The notes under the pieces: generated by a model
Database searches by the model: none
What the model was told of the DNA's origin: nothing
The model's input: the letters and a program-made list of their open reading frames with translations, nothing else
Position numbers and translations under genes: made by a program
NCBI GenBank assembly: GCA_964552655.1
Contig: CAZKHG010000043.1
Span: 1 to 30,512 of the forward strand
Source: CAZKHG01 sp964552655
Lineage (GTDB): Bacteria > Bacteroidota > Bacteroidia > Bacteroidales > Tenuifilaceae
Reading direction: 5' to 3'
DNA: 30,512 nucleotides
Shown here: positions 16,765 to 24,421 of the stretch, one piece after another
How positions within the stretch are numbered: the first letter of the stretch is position 1
Layout: each line of letters starts with the position of its first letter

Positions 16765-18081
16765 ATGAATATACTAGTACAAGCAGGACAACTATTATTA
16801 AGCCTTTCAATTTTGGTGATTATCCATGAACTTGGACATTTCACCTTTGCCAAAATATTTAAAACCCGGGTGGAGAAATTTTACCTTTTCTTCAACCCAT
16901 GGTTCTCCATTTTTAAGTTTAAAAAGGGGGAAACAGAGTATGGTTTAGGCTGGCTCCCACTCGGGGGATATGTTAAAATCTCAGGGATGATTGATGAGTC
17001 AATGGACAAAGAAGCCATGAAACAACCCCCCCAACCCTGGGAGTTCAGGAGCAAACCTGCCTGGCAAAGGCTTTTAATCATGATTGGTGGGGTTCTTGTT
17101 AACTTTATTGCAGCAATCTTCATCTACTGGATGCTTCTTTACTCTGTTGGTGAACAGTATATACCAGTTTCCAATGCCAAATATGGTTTATACTATACCG
17201 ATCTTGGTCATAAAATCGGGCTTAAAGATGGCGATCTGGTTATCAAAGCCGATAATTTCCAAATAGATGGGGTTGAGGATATTGCCAAGTATTTAATTCT
17301 TGATGATGTAAAAACCCTTACCATTAAAAGGGCGGATTCAACACTGACGTTGAACGTACCCGAAGGCTACAGCCAGCAGCTCATCGCCGAGGGCAGAAAA
17401 GGTTTTGCCAATATTCAGGTTCCATTTGTTGTTGATTCTGTTGTCCCCGATAATAATGCAGCCAAAGCAGGGATACTGAAAGGCGATAGCATTGTTATGG
17501 TAAATGGACATCCTGCAGCCTTCTATCATCAATTTGTTGCAATTCTAGGTGAAAATAAAGGTAAAGAGGTTAATATCACAGTTGCCAGAGATACCGCAAG
17601 ACTTAACCTCAAGTGCCAGGTTTCAGACGATGGGAGGATTGGGATAGGAAACTTACCCATTTCCAGATACTTCATAGTAAAAACCACCCAATACAGTTTC
17701 TTTGGAGCTTTCCCTGCAGGAGTTGAAAAGGGATTTGGTATTCTTTTCAGCTATGTAAAACAGCTGAAAAAAATATTTACCAAAGAGGGAATTAAACAGG
17801 TTGGTGGCTTTGGTACCATGGGGAGTTTGTTCCTGCCGGTATGGGACTGGGTGGCATTCTGGAGTTTAACCGGGTTGATTTCTATTATTTTGGCATTCAT
17901 GAATATCCTGCCAATTCCCGCTTTGGATGGTGGTCATGTTTTATTTCTGCTTTATGAAATGGTTACCGGCAGGAAGCCCAGCGATAAGTTTATGGAATAT
18001 GCCCAGATTGCCGGGATGATATTATTATTGGCGTTACTTATCTATGCGAACGGGAATGATATTTTTAAAGCTTTTAAATAA
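16765..18081 (+). CDS. rseP: RIP metalloprotease, RseP/site-2 protease family
   Basis: 438 residues, an inner-membrane zinc protease that cleaves membrane-spanning substrates such as anti-sigma factors or signal peptides. HELGH (21-25) supplies two zinc ligands and the catalytic Glu in the first transmembrane segment; NILPIPALDGGH near residue 390 supplies the Asp ligand in the penultimate one. Between them lie two PDZ-like domains: about 130-205 (HKIGLKDGDLVIKA) and about 215-285 (SVVPDNNAAKAGILKGDSI). The pairing of dxr with rseP is widespread in bacteria. It is spaced 5 bp from dxr, so co-translated. Its target here is unknown; no anti-sigma gene is in the window. Confidence 0.95.
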   Translation: MNILVQAGQLLLSLSILVIIHELGHFTFAKIFKTRVEKFYLFFNPWFSIFKFKKGETEYGLGWLPLGGYVKISGMIDESMDKEAMKQPPQPWEFRSKPAWQRLLIMIGGVLVNFIAAIFIYWMLLYSVGEQYIPVSNAKYGLYYTDLGHKIGLKDGDLVIKADNFQIDGVEDIAKYLILDDVKTLTIKRADSTLTLNVPEGYSQQLIAEGRKGFANIQVPFVVDSVVPDNNAAKAGILKGDSIVMVNGHPAAFYHQFVAILGENKGKEVNITVARDTARLNLKCQVSDDGRIGIGNLPISRYFIVKTTQYSFFGAFPAGVEKGFGILFSYVKQLKKIFTKEGIKQVGGFGTMGSLFLPVWDWVAFWSLTGLISIILAFMNILPIPALDGGHVLFLLYEMVTGRKPSDKFMEYAQIAGMILLLALLIYANGNDIFKAFK

Positions 18082-18113
18082 CTTGTGATTAGATTTAACT
18101 GATATATTTTTAC

Positions 18114-18121
18114 TAGGTTTG
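18114..18121 (+). promoter_or_regulatory. Candidate -7 box before tatA
   Basis: TAGGTTTG matches TAnnTTTG exactly and ends 22 bp before the tatA ATG. The nearest TTG (18083-18085) is 28 bp upstream, too far for a good -33 element. It may allow tatA and the transglycosylase to be expressed apart from rseP. Confidence 0.3.
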
Positions 18122-18143
18122 TGAATTATTTAAATTAAGCGAT

Positions 18144-18341
18144 ATGACTAGTTTTATTGTTGCCGGGATGATTGGTGGATGGGAGCTGATAGTGATAGCC
18201 CTTATGATTCTTCTGATCTTTGGTGGGAAAAAAATCCCTGAGCTGATGAAAGGCCTTGGACAGGGTATTGGTGAGTTTAAAAAAGGGATGAAAGAAGGAG
18301 ACCAGGTTGCCCAAGATGATAAGAAAGAGGGAAAATCATAA
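18144..18341 (+). CDS. tatA: Twin-arginine translocase subunit TatA/TatE
   Basis: 65 residues, the usual size of TatA. An N-terminal transmembrane helix (about 8-24, GGWELIVIALMILLIF) is followed by FGGKKIPELMKGLGQGIGEFKKGMKEG, the hinge Phe-Gly and amphipathic helix that define TatA/E, and a short charged tail. TatA forms the pore element that moves folded proteins across the inner membrane with TatC. tatC is not in the window. It lies 62 bp after rseP and its last 26 nt overlap the transglycosylase gene. Confidence 0.95.
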   Translation: MTSFIVAGMIGGWELIVIALMILLIFGGKKIPELMKGLGQGIGEFKKGMKEGDQVAQDDKKEGKS

Positions 18342-19680
18342 AATCATTAATCAGATTGTAGCTCATCATTTCTTTTCTGCTAAACCTAAACATTGGCGGG
18401 TATGGTTATTTTTTATGCCAATAACCTTTTCCGCCTTTTTTTTAGGTTCCATTGGTGGCTTTGCTATTAATCCCCCATTAAAATCAAATCTTGTTACTGA
18501 TGCAATTGACGGGTTGAACGAGCTGAAAATCTTCCCTGATACTGTATCAGGGAAATCAACTAAGAGTTCCGATTATCCTACTTTTCCCGATCTGGTTTAC
18601 GAGTTTAAAATTGCTGCAATTGATAAGCTTTCCCCAATCGGGTTCGACTATAACAGCTATGTAAAGAAGTATATTGATATTTATACTATCGAACGTCGCG
18701 ATCAGGTTGCCCAAATATTAGGTTTATCCGAACTTTATTTTCCCATTTTCGAGGATCTTTTTGATAAATATCAGCTGCCGATGGAATTGAAATACCTCGC
18801 GGTCGTTGAATCAGCCCTGAACCCGCTGGCTGTTTCCAAAACCGGGGCGGTTGGTTTATGGCAGTTTAAAATAAACACTGCCAAGATGTTTAACCTTACT
18901 GTAAACTCGTATATAGATGAACGCAGGGACCCGGTAAAATCAACTGAGGCTGCTTGTCAGTATCTTCAATATCTCTATAAAATTTTTAATGACTGGAACC
19001 TTGCATTGGCTGCTTATAACACAGGACCGGGTGCAGTTAGGAATGCAATTCAGCGATCGGGTGGCGAAACAAATTTTTGGAAAATATACAGCTTGCTTCC
19101 CGAGGCTGCCCAAAACTACGTTCCAGCATTTATTGCGGCAGCTTATGTGATGAATAACGCATCTGATCACAAAATTATTCCCGCTAAGGCCATTATCACC
19201 TATGCAGAAACAGATACAGTGATGATCTCAAAACCGGTATCCTTAACAGCGGTTTCAAAGCACTTAAATGTACCAGTTGAGACGCTTCGGTTTATAAATC
19301 CAATCTACAGAAGAGATTATGTACCCGACCAGGATAAATTAGTCCCCATTTGGTTGCCATCAGGAAAGGTTAAAGTATTTATTTCCAAGCAAAAGAAAAT
19401 TTTTGACGCTGTTGCTGACACTTTAAATTACCATGATATTCTTGCACAGGCAGGAAGCACAGCAAATAAAATAAAGTTCAAACATAAGGTCAAAGCCGGT
19501 GAATACCTGCATAAAATTGCCATTCTCTATGGATGTACCCTTGATGACTTGCTTGAATGGAACCCTGAATTGAATGGCGATTTGAGTGTAGGTCAGGTTA
19601 TAACTGTTTGGCTTGATAAAAAAACCTACCGACAATTAAAGGACGAAAAACTAATAGATACCCTTTCCGCTGGGAATTAA
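18316..19680 (+). CDS. MltD-like lytic transglycosylase with LysM
   Basis: 454 residues from ATG 18316; a TTG at 18307 would add three residues, and an in-frame ATG at 18415 would shorten the cytoplasmic end. A basic N-terminus and one hydrophobic segment (about 28-52) anchor it. The SLT domain (about 140-265) has ELKYLAVVESALNP with catalytic Glu165, SKTGAVGLWQFK and LALAAYNTGPGAVRNA, all typical of GH23. A degenerate LysM-like region (about 305-355, SKHLNVPVETLRFINP) precedes a clear C-terminal LysM (about 390-435, HKVKAGEYLHKIAILYG). It cleaves glycan strands of peptidoglycan. The start overlaps tatA by 26 nt in another frame, suggesting translational coupling. Confidence 0.93.
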   Translation: MIRKRENHKIINQIVAHHFFSAKPKHWRVWLFFMPITFSAFFLGSIGGFAINPPLKSNLVTDAIDGLNELKIFPDTVSGKSTKSSDYPTFPDLVYEFKIAAIDKLSPIGFDYNSYVKKYIDIYTIERRDQVAQILGLSELYFPIFEDLFDKYQLPMELKYLAVVESALNPLAVSKTGAVGLWQFKINTAKMFNLTVNSYIDERRDPVKSTEAACQYLQYLYKIFNDWNLALAAYNTGPGAVRNAIQRSGGETNFWKIYSLLPEAAQNYVPAFIAAAYVMNNASDHKIIPAKAIITYAETDTVMISKPVSLTAVSKHLNVPVETLRFINPIYRRDYVPDQDKLVPIWLPSGKVKVFISKQKKIFDAVADTLNYHDILAQAGSTANKIKFKHKVKAGEYLHKIAILYGCTLDDLLEWNPELNGDLSVGQVITVWLDKKTYRQLKDEKLIDTLSAGN

Positions 19681-19722
19681 CAATGATTTTGAAATATCAG
19701 ATTTAGAAATTAATCCTCCAGC
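19669..19722. repeat. Bipartite inverted repeat across two convergent stop codons
   Basis: GCTGG + ATTAA (19669-19673, 19676-19680) is inverted as TTAAT + CCAGC (19710-19714, 19718-19722), with unequal internal loops and a 29-nt centre. Both convergent stop codons lie in the ATTAA arms. There is no T-run. It may be chance or a weak terminator, the only candidate between these two genes. Confidence 0.35.
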
Positions 19723-20513
19723 CCATCATTTGGGTCGCCTGTATATTCCCTGACAATTCCTCTTTTTGAACCTTTAATGAAATTTAGGATTAAATCACGC
19801 TCAGGGGTTTGTGGCATGTTTTGTTCAATATTTGCTACGGCTTGAGAAACATTCATCCCTTTATTGTACAGCCACCTGTAAATCTCCTGGATTTCCGCAA
19901 TCTTTTCAGGGGCAAAGGCCCTTCGGCGCAACCCAATCAGATTGATCCCGGCAAAAGTTATGGGTTCGCGGGCTGCAATAATAAATGGGGGGATATCTTT
20001 ATTCACTTTTGATCCGCCCTGAATCATAACATGTGAACCAATTCTTTCGAATTGATGAACCAGAACCTGTCCGCTAAGTATTGCGTGATCATCAATCTCC
20101 ACCTCCCCGGCCAGCTGTGTTCCATTGCCCAGGATGATATTATTGCCAACTATGCAATCATGTGCAACATGAACATAGGCCATAAGTAAGCAGTTGCTTC
20201 CAACAACGGTTTTACCGCGTGATTTGGTTCCTCTGTTGATGGTTACACACTCGCGCATTGTGGTATTATCACCTACCTCGGCAGTGGTTTCCTCTCCTCT
20301 GAATTTAAGATCCTGTGGTATCGCTGAAATAACAGCACTTGGGAAAACCCGGCAATTTTTTCCAATTCTGGCTCCGTCAAGGATAGTGGCATTTGGCCCT
20401 ATCCATGTACCGTCGCCAATTTCAACATTACCTGCGATGTACGCAAAAGGGCTTATTACCACATCCTTGCCAATTTTGGCGTCTGGATGTACAAATGCTA
20501 AGTTCTGATTCAT
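19710..20513 (-). CDS. lpxA: UDP-N-acetylglucosamine acyltransferase
   Basis: 267 residues, the normal LpxA length. Transfers a 3-hydroxyacyl chain from acyl-ACP to UDP-GlcNAc, the first step of lipid A synthesis, in the cytoplasm. The N-terminal two thirds are hexapeptide repeats forming a left-handed beta-helix (IGKDVVI, IGDGTWIGPNATI). HVAHDCIVG carries His118, equivalent to the catalytic His125 of E. coli. The C-terminal helical domain contains INLIGLRRRAF. Its ATG overlaps the lpxC-fabZ stop (ATGA), so the two are translationally coupled. Confidence 0.97.
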   Translation of the reverse strand: MNQNLAFVHPDAKIGKDVVISPFAYIAGNVEIGDGTWIGPNATILDGARIGKNCRVFPSAVISAIPQDLKFRGEETTAEVGDNTTMRECVTINRGTKSRGKTVVGSNCLLMAYVHVAHDCIVGNNIILGNGTQLAGEVEIDDHAILSGQVLVHQFERIGSHVMIQGGSKVNKDIPPFIIAAREPITFAGINLIGLRRRAFAPEKIAEIQEIYRWLYNKGMNVSQAVANIEQNMPQTPERDLILNFIKGSKRGIVREYTGDPNDGLED

Positions 20514-21910
20514 TCTCCTTTTTCTTTAACAATTTGTGCCATTAAAATTCCTTCCATAACCAGCTGATCCCCAACAAATGCCTGTCCGGTCATGTTGGCG
20601 ATTCCTCTGCGAATAGGTTCATTGAGGGTACACTTAAAAATGATTGTGTCGCCGGGTACAACTTTCTTTTTAAATCGAACCTGGTCAATTTTGAGGAAGT
20701 AGGTAAGGTAATTTTCCGGATCAGGAACTGAATTGAGCACCAGTATCCCGCCAACCTGTGCCATTGCCTCTACTTGTAAAACGCCTGGCATTACTGGTTC
20801 ATTGGGGAAATGACCAACAAAAAATGGTTCATTCATCGTAACATTTTTCAGACCCACAACCGATGATCCATCCATAGATAAAATTTTGTCTATCAGCAGG
20901 AAAGGTGAACGGTGAGGAAGAATTTTCTGAATATCGAGAATGTTCATCAATGGGGCTTTGGTTGGATCGTAGGGTGGAGGGATTGGCCTTTGGAGCTCCT
21001 TTTTATACTGTTTGCGCAATATTTTAGCAAACTCAGTATTAGCCTGATGACCTGGGCGCATGGCCATTATTTTCCCTTTTATCCTTGGGCCAACTAGTGC
21101 TAAATCTCCAACCATATCAAGCAATTTATGGCGTGCAGTTTCATTATCGAAATGGAGATCCAGGTTATTTAAAAACCCCTTTGGGCCAACTTTTATATGA
21201 GGTTTGTTAAACAGGTCGGCAATTCTGTCAAGTTCTACCTGAGGAACCTCTTTTTCCATAATAACGATGGCATTTTCTAAATCGCCTCCCTTAATCAGGT
21301 TGTTTTTTAAAAGAATTTCAAGCTCATGGAAAAAAACAAAAGTTCTGCATGGGGCAATCTGCTGTTCGAAATCTTCCAACCTTACCAGCTTGGCGTATTG
21401 ATGCCCAAGTACCCGTGAGTTATAATCTATCATAACATCAAGGCTATAGCCATCATCGGGGTAGGCCACGATTTCGATGTTATTCTTTTCATCGGTAAAA
21501 ACTGTTTTTTCACGGATGGTAAAAAAGTTCCTTTCGGCCCCCTGTTCTACAGTTCCAATCTGGGCGATAGCCTCAACAAAAAACCTTGCACTCCCATCCA
21601 TTATTGGCATCTCGGGGCCATTTACTTTTATTAGGGCATTATCAACACCCATTCCTGTTAGAGCAGCAAGGACATGCTCAATTGTACTGATCTTAACACC
21701 CTTTTGCACAATTGTTGTTCCTCTGGATGTATCGGTTACATTATCAGCAATGGCATCAACCCTGGGTTGTCCGTCAAGGTCAACCCGCTGGAAAACGAAA
21801 CCGGTGTTTACTTCAGCAGGGCAAAGGTTCAGTTCTACATCAACCCCGGTATGCAAACCTTTTCCGGTAAGGGTAACTGTTTGTTTTAATGTTCGTTGTT
21901 TGTCAGCCAT
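20510..21910 (-). CDS. lpxC-fabZ: Bifunctional LpxC-FabZ: UDP-3-O-acyl-GlcNAc deacetylase / 3-hydroxyacyl-ACP dehydratase
   Basis: 466 residues from ATG 21910 (MADKQRTLKQTV); a TTG at 21934 would add eight residues from within the palindrome and is unlikely. Residues 1 to about 310 are LpxC, the committed zinc deacetylase of lipid A synthesis: GKGLHTG, STIEH with Glu78 and His79, ETARHKLLDMVGD with His and Asp zinc ligands, and MRPGH. From about residue 320 is FabZ (LPHRSPFLLIDKI, GHFPNEPVMPGVLQVEAMAQ), which dehydrates 3-hydroxyacyl-ACP. Both halves draw on the same acyl-ACP pool, so fusion ties lipid A and fatty acid flux together. The fusion is known across Bacteroidota. lpxA follows with a 4-nt overlap. 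Confidence 0.97.
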   Translation of the reverse strand: MADKQRTLKQTVTLTGKGLHTGVDVELNLCPAEVNTGFVFQRVDLDGQPRVDAIADNVTDTSRGTTIVQKGVKISTIEHVLAALTGMGVDNALIKVNGPEMPIMDGSARFFVEAIAQIGTVEQGAERNFFTIREKTVFTDEKNNIEIVAYPDDGYSLDVMIDYNSRVLGHQYAKLVRLEDFEQQIAPCRTFVFFHELEILLKNNLIKGGDLENAIVIMEKEVPQVELDRIADLFNKPHIKVGPKGFLNNLDLHFDNETARHKLLDMVGDLALVGPRIKGKIMAMRPGHQANTEFAKILRKQYKKELQRPIPPPYDPTKAPLMNILDIQKILPHRSPFLLIDKILSMDGSSVVGLKNVTMNEPFFVGHFPNEPVMPGVLQVEAMAQVGGILVLNSVPDPENYLTYFLKIDQVRFKKKVVPGDTIIFKCTLNEPIRRGIANMTGQAFVGDQLVMEGILMAQIVKEKGE

Positions 21911-21920
21911 AAAAAAGAAA

Positions 21921-21940
21921 GGGTTTTTGTTCAAAAACCC
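21921..21940 (-). promoter_or_regulatory. Palindrome followed by T-run just before lpxC-fabZ
   Basis: GGGTTTTTG and CAAAAACCC are perfect 9-bp arms around two bases. On the minus strand the hairpin, read as an 8-bp stem with a GAAC loop, is followed by TTTCTTTTTT running directly into the ATG at 21910. It looks like a small terminator or attenuator, or a hairpin covering the ribosome-binding region, or an operator. The stem is only 3 GC pairs plus A-T pairs, so its strength is uncertain. Confidence 0.5.
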
Positions 21941-22003
21941 TGCAATATAAAAAAAATAAATAAGTAACGTCTTTTAATAGCTCTGAAAGCTAAAAGGAGA
22001 TTC

Positions 22004-23053
22004 TTAACTGTTTGATAGTTTGTTTTTTAGTTCGTTAACAATTTTTTCCAGCTCGCTGATCTTATTCCGCATTTCGGGTAGGTTTTTATAAACAGCCATT
22101 GATCGTCGTTGTGAAGAAATATCGCTAGCCGGACTTCCTAAAAGTATTGCTCCGGCTTTTTTAACATCCCCGGATATTCCAGCCTGTGCCCCAGCCTTAA
22201 CGCCATCGGCAATTTTTATGTGAGGGGTTATACCCACCTGACCCCCAAACATACAATTTTTTCCAATTTTTGTGGATCCGGCTACACCGCTCTGAGCCGC
22301 CATTACGGTATTTTCACCAATCTCAACATTATGGGCAATGTGCACATGATCATCAAGTTTTACCCCTTTATGCAGAATGGTTGATCCCATCGTAGCCCTA
22401 TCAATAGTAACACATGCACCCAGCTCAACATGATCCTCTATAATTACATTCCCAATTTGGGGGACTTTTTTGTAATTTGTATCTTCCCCTGAAGCGAAAC
22501 CAAAACCATCTGCCCCAATCACTGCATTGGCGTGTATAACACAATCATTCCCAATTATGCAATCCTCGTATATTTTTACCCCGGGGTAAAGAGTTGTATT
22601 ATTACCAATTTTAACACCATTGCCAATAAATACATTTGGGAAGATTTTTACGTTTTTGCCCACCTGGGCATTCTCGGAGATGTATGCGAATGCCCCTATG
22701 TATATATTATCACCAATTTTTGCAGATTCGTGTATAAATGAGGGCGTTTCAATACCGCTTTTAGGTTGTTTCGATTGGGAATATAATTCTAAAAGGGACG
22801 CAAATGATTCGTAAGGATTTGCAACCCTTATCAAGGTTGCTTTGATTGGCGCATCAGCCACAAAATCATGGCTTACCAAAACAATTGATGCTTCGGTGGT
22901 GTATATGTAGGGTGTGTATTTCGGGTTTGCAAGGAAAGCAAGTGATCCGGGTTTCCCTTCTTCAATTTTCGAAACGGTATTAACCTTCACATCAGGATTT
23001 CCCTCAATGGTACCTTTTAGAAAACCCGCAACAATTTGTGCTGTAAACTCCAT
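22004..23053 (-). CDS. lpxD: UDP-3-O-acylglucosamine N-acyltransferase
   Basis: 349 residues. Adds the second 3-hydroxyacyl chain, to the amine of UDP-3-O-acyl-GlcN, the third step of lipid A synthesis. Residues 1-100 are the uridine-binding N-terminal domain (GSLAFLANPKYTPYIYTTEASIVLV). Residues about 105-310 are hexapeptide repeats of a left-handed beta-helix. HIAHNVEIG at 238-246 carries the catalytic His241. The C-terminal helix (about 325-349) is a short coiled coil for trimerisation. It lies 42 bp after the HD gene and 93 bp before lpxC-fabZ, so the lpx genes form one unit, possibly with an internal control point before lpxC. Confidence 0.97.
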   Translation of the reverse strand: MEFTAQIVAGFLKGTIEGNPDVKVNTVSKIEEGKPGSLAFLANPKYTPYIYTTEASIVLVSHDFVADAPIKATLIRVANPYESFASLLELYSQSKQPKSGIETPSFIHESAKIGDNIYIGAFAYISENAQVGKNVKIFPNVFIGNGVKIGNNTTLYPGVKIYEDCIIGNDCVIHANAVIGADGFGFASGEDTNYKKVPQIGNVIIEDHVELGACVTIDRATMGSTILHKGVKLDDHVHIAHNVEIGENTVMAAQSGVAGSTKIGKNCMFGGQVGITPHIKIADGVKAGAQAGISGDVKKAGAILLGSPASDISSQRRSMAVYKNLPEMRNKISELEKIVNELKNKLSNS

Positions 23054-23075
23054 GTTAATTTGGCATTAATTTGCA

Positions 23076-23083
23076 CAAAACTA
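23076..23083 (-). promoter_or_regulatory. Candidate -7 box before lpxD
   Basis: The minus strand reads TAGTTTTG, a TAnnTTTG match that ends 22 bp before the lpxD ATG. A -33 TTG at the right distance is absent; it would fall within the HD gene end. Confidence 0.3.
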
Positions 23084-23095
23084 GCTAAATCTTCC

Positions 23096-24340
23096 CTATT
23101 TCGGGTAACACAGGATGTATTTTTTAACCTCCTTCGATAAAACCTGGGTGTTTAGCATATCCGATGCCTCTGTGATGTCCTTTAAATCGCCATTGTTATA
23201 GATAATTTTGATTAGGTCATTTGTCGGACTATAGGCATTGTTGCTCACCGAATCGGCAAAAACAAAATAGTCTATATAATTCTCAAATTCCGGGAACCGT
23301 TTAACAATATCTGCTTTAAGCTTGGTGAGTTTACTGCTTTCTAAGGGTTGATTTTTAAACTCAATCTTCAGCAATTTCCGGTTTATCAGGTTCTGGGCCA
23401 AACGGGATAGTACAAAATCGCTATGGTCGCACCAGACTTTGGCCGCTATCAGGATATCGTTATCGTCAAGTTTAACAAAATTCGACAGTGCAGTTGGGGG
23501 TTGTTTGTTTAATCCATAATCCTCAAAATTCTCCGGAGTTATAGTATTTTTCAGGAAATAATATAGAGCAGGTGTGGCAAACAGTTCAACATTGGCAAAG
23601 GTAAGCTCCCTGGCACGCTGCAATAATTTCACCAGCATCTGATCGGCAACAACAACTGTTTTGTGGAGGTAAACCTGCCAGTACATCAGCCTTCGGGCGA
23701 TCAGAAATTTTTCAATGGAGTAAATTCCTTTTGCTTCTATTACCAGCTGGTCATCTACCACCTCAAGCATCTTGATAATTCTATCGAGGCCAATTGTGCC
23801 TTCGGTTACACCGGAGAAATAGCTGTCGCGGCTAAGGTAGTCGAGCCGGTCAACATCAAGCTGACTTGATACCAGCTGGTGAAGAAAATGTTTTGGGTAT
23901 TTATCCTCGAAAACATCAATGGCCAATTGCAGCTTATTGTTGAACTCAACATTCAGCCATTGCATCATAATACGGGAGATATTTTCATGCGAGATGCCCT
24001 GGGCAAGACTAAACTCAAGCGTGTGGGAAAAAGGCCCGTGACCAATATCGTGCAGGAGTATTGCCACGCTGGCGGCCTCGGCTTCTTCATCAGTTATACA
24101 ATGTCCTTTTGACCGTAGTACAGTAATTGCCAGGTTCATAAGGTGTAACGCACCCAGCGCATGCTGGAAACGGGTATGATTTGCTCCGGGGTAAACATAA
24201 AAAGTTAATCCAAGCTGCCGGATATTTCTTAGCCGCTGAAACCAAGGGTGTTCAATCAAGTCAAAAACCAATGGGTGCTGAATATTAATAAACCCATGTA
24301 CCGGATCGTTTACTATTTTCTTTTTGTTGACAGAATCCAT
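23096..24340 (-). CDS. HD-domain phosphohydrolase (COG1078, YdhJ-like)
   Basis: 414 residues. The N-terminal HD domain has the metal-binding set: RFQHALG (His60), LLHDIGHGPFSH (His97-Asp98), and DVDRLDYLSRD further on. NDPVHGFINI at the start is typical of this family, which is related to dNTP triphosphohydrolases such as SAMHD1. The C-terminal part is family-specific and ends in KKYILCYPK. It probably hydrolyses a nucleotide phosphate; the substrate is not known. It is read just upstream of lpxD in the same direction. A -7-like box lies 55 bp before the ATG. Confidence 0.92.
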   Translation of the reverse strand: MDSVNKKKIVNDPVHGFINIQHPLVFDLIEHPWFQRLRNIRQLGLTFYVYPGANHTRFQHALGALHLMNLAITVLRSKGHCITDEEAEAASVAILLHDIGHGPFSHTLEFSLAQGISHENISRIMMQWLNVEFNNKLQLAIDVFEDKYPKHFLHQLVSSQLDVDRLDYLSRDSYFSGVTEGTIGLDRIIKMLEVVDDQLVIEAKGIYSIEKFLIARRLMYWQVYLHKTVVVADQMLVKLLQRARELTFANVELFATPALYYFLKNTITPENFEDYGLNKQPPTALSNFVKLDDNDILIAAKVWCDHSDFVLSRLAQNLINRKLLKIEFKNQPLESSKLTKLKADIVKRFPEFENYIDYFVFADSVSNNAYSPTNDLIKIIYNNGDLKDITEASDMLNTQVLSKEVKKYILCYPK

Positions 24341-24395
24341 TTTTATTTAAAAAAATAAAAATAGTGATAAAATTTATTAATTTCATGTTCGTTTA

Positions 24396-24403
24396 CAAAT
24401 CTA
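24396..24403 (-). promoter_or_regulatory. Candidate -7 box before the HD phosphohydrolase gene
   Basis: The minus strand reads TAGATTTG, an exact TAnnTTTG match 55 bp before the ATG at 24340. The nearest TTG (24418-24420) gives a 14-bp spacer, shorter than usual. It lies in the 81-bp divergent region shared with the outer-membrane gene at 24422. Confidence 0.35.
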
Positions 24404-24421
24404 ACCCCAACCTTAAACAAT

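Noticed and set aside
21911..21934. TTG start giving an eight-residue longer LpxC-FabZ
   Set aside because: The extra codons lie in the T-run and palindrome; ATG 21910 fits the family N-terminus and E. coli residue numbering.
21477..21950. 157-residue plus-strand ORF opposite lpxC
   Set aside because: It lies within a well-supported lpxC on the other strand and shows no family features.
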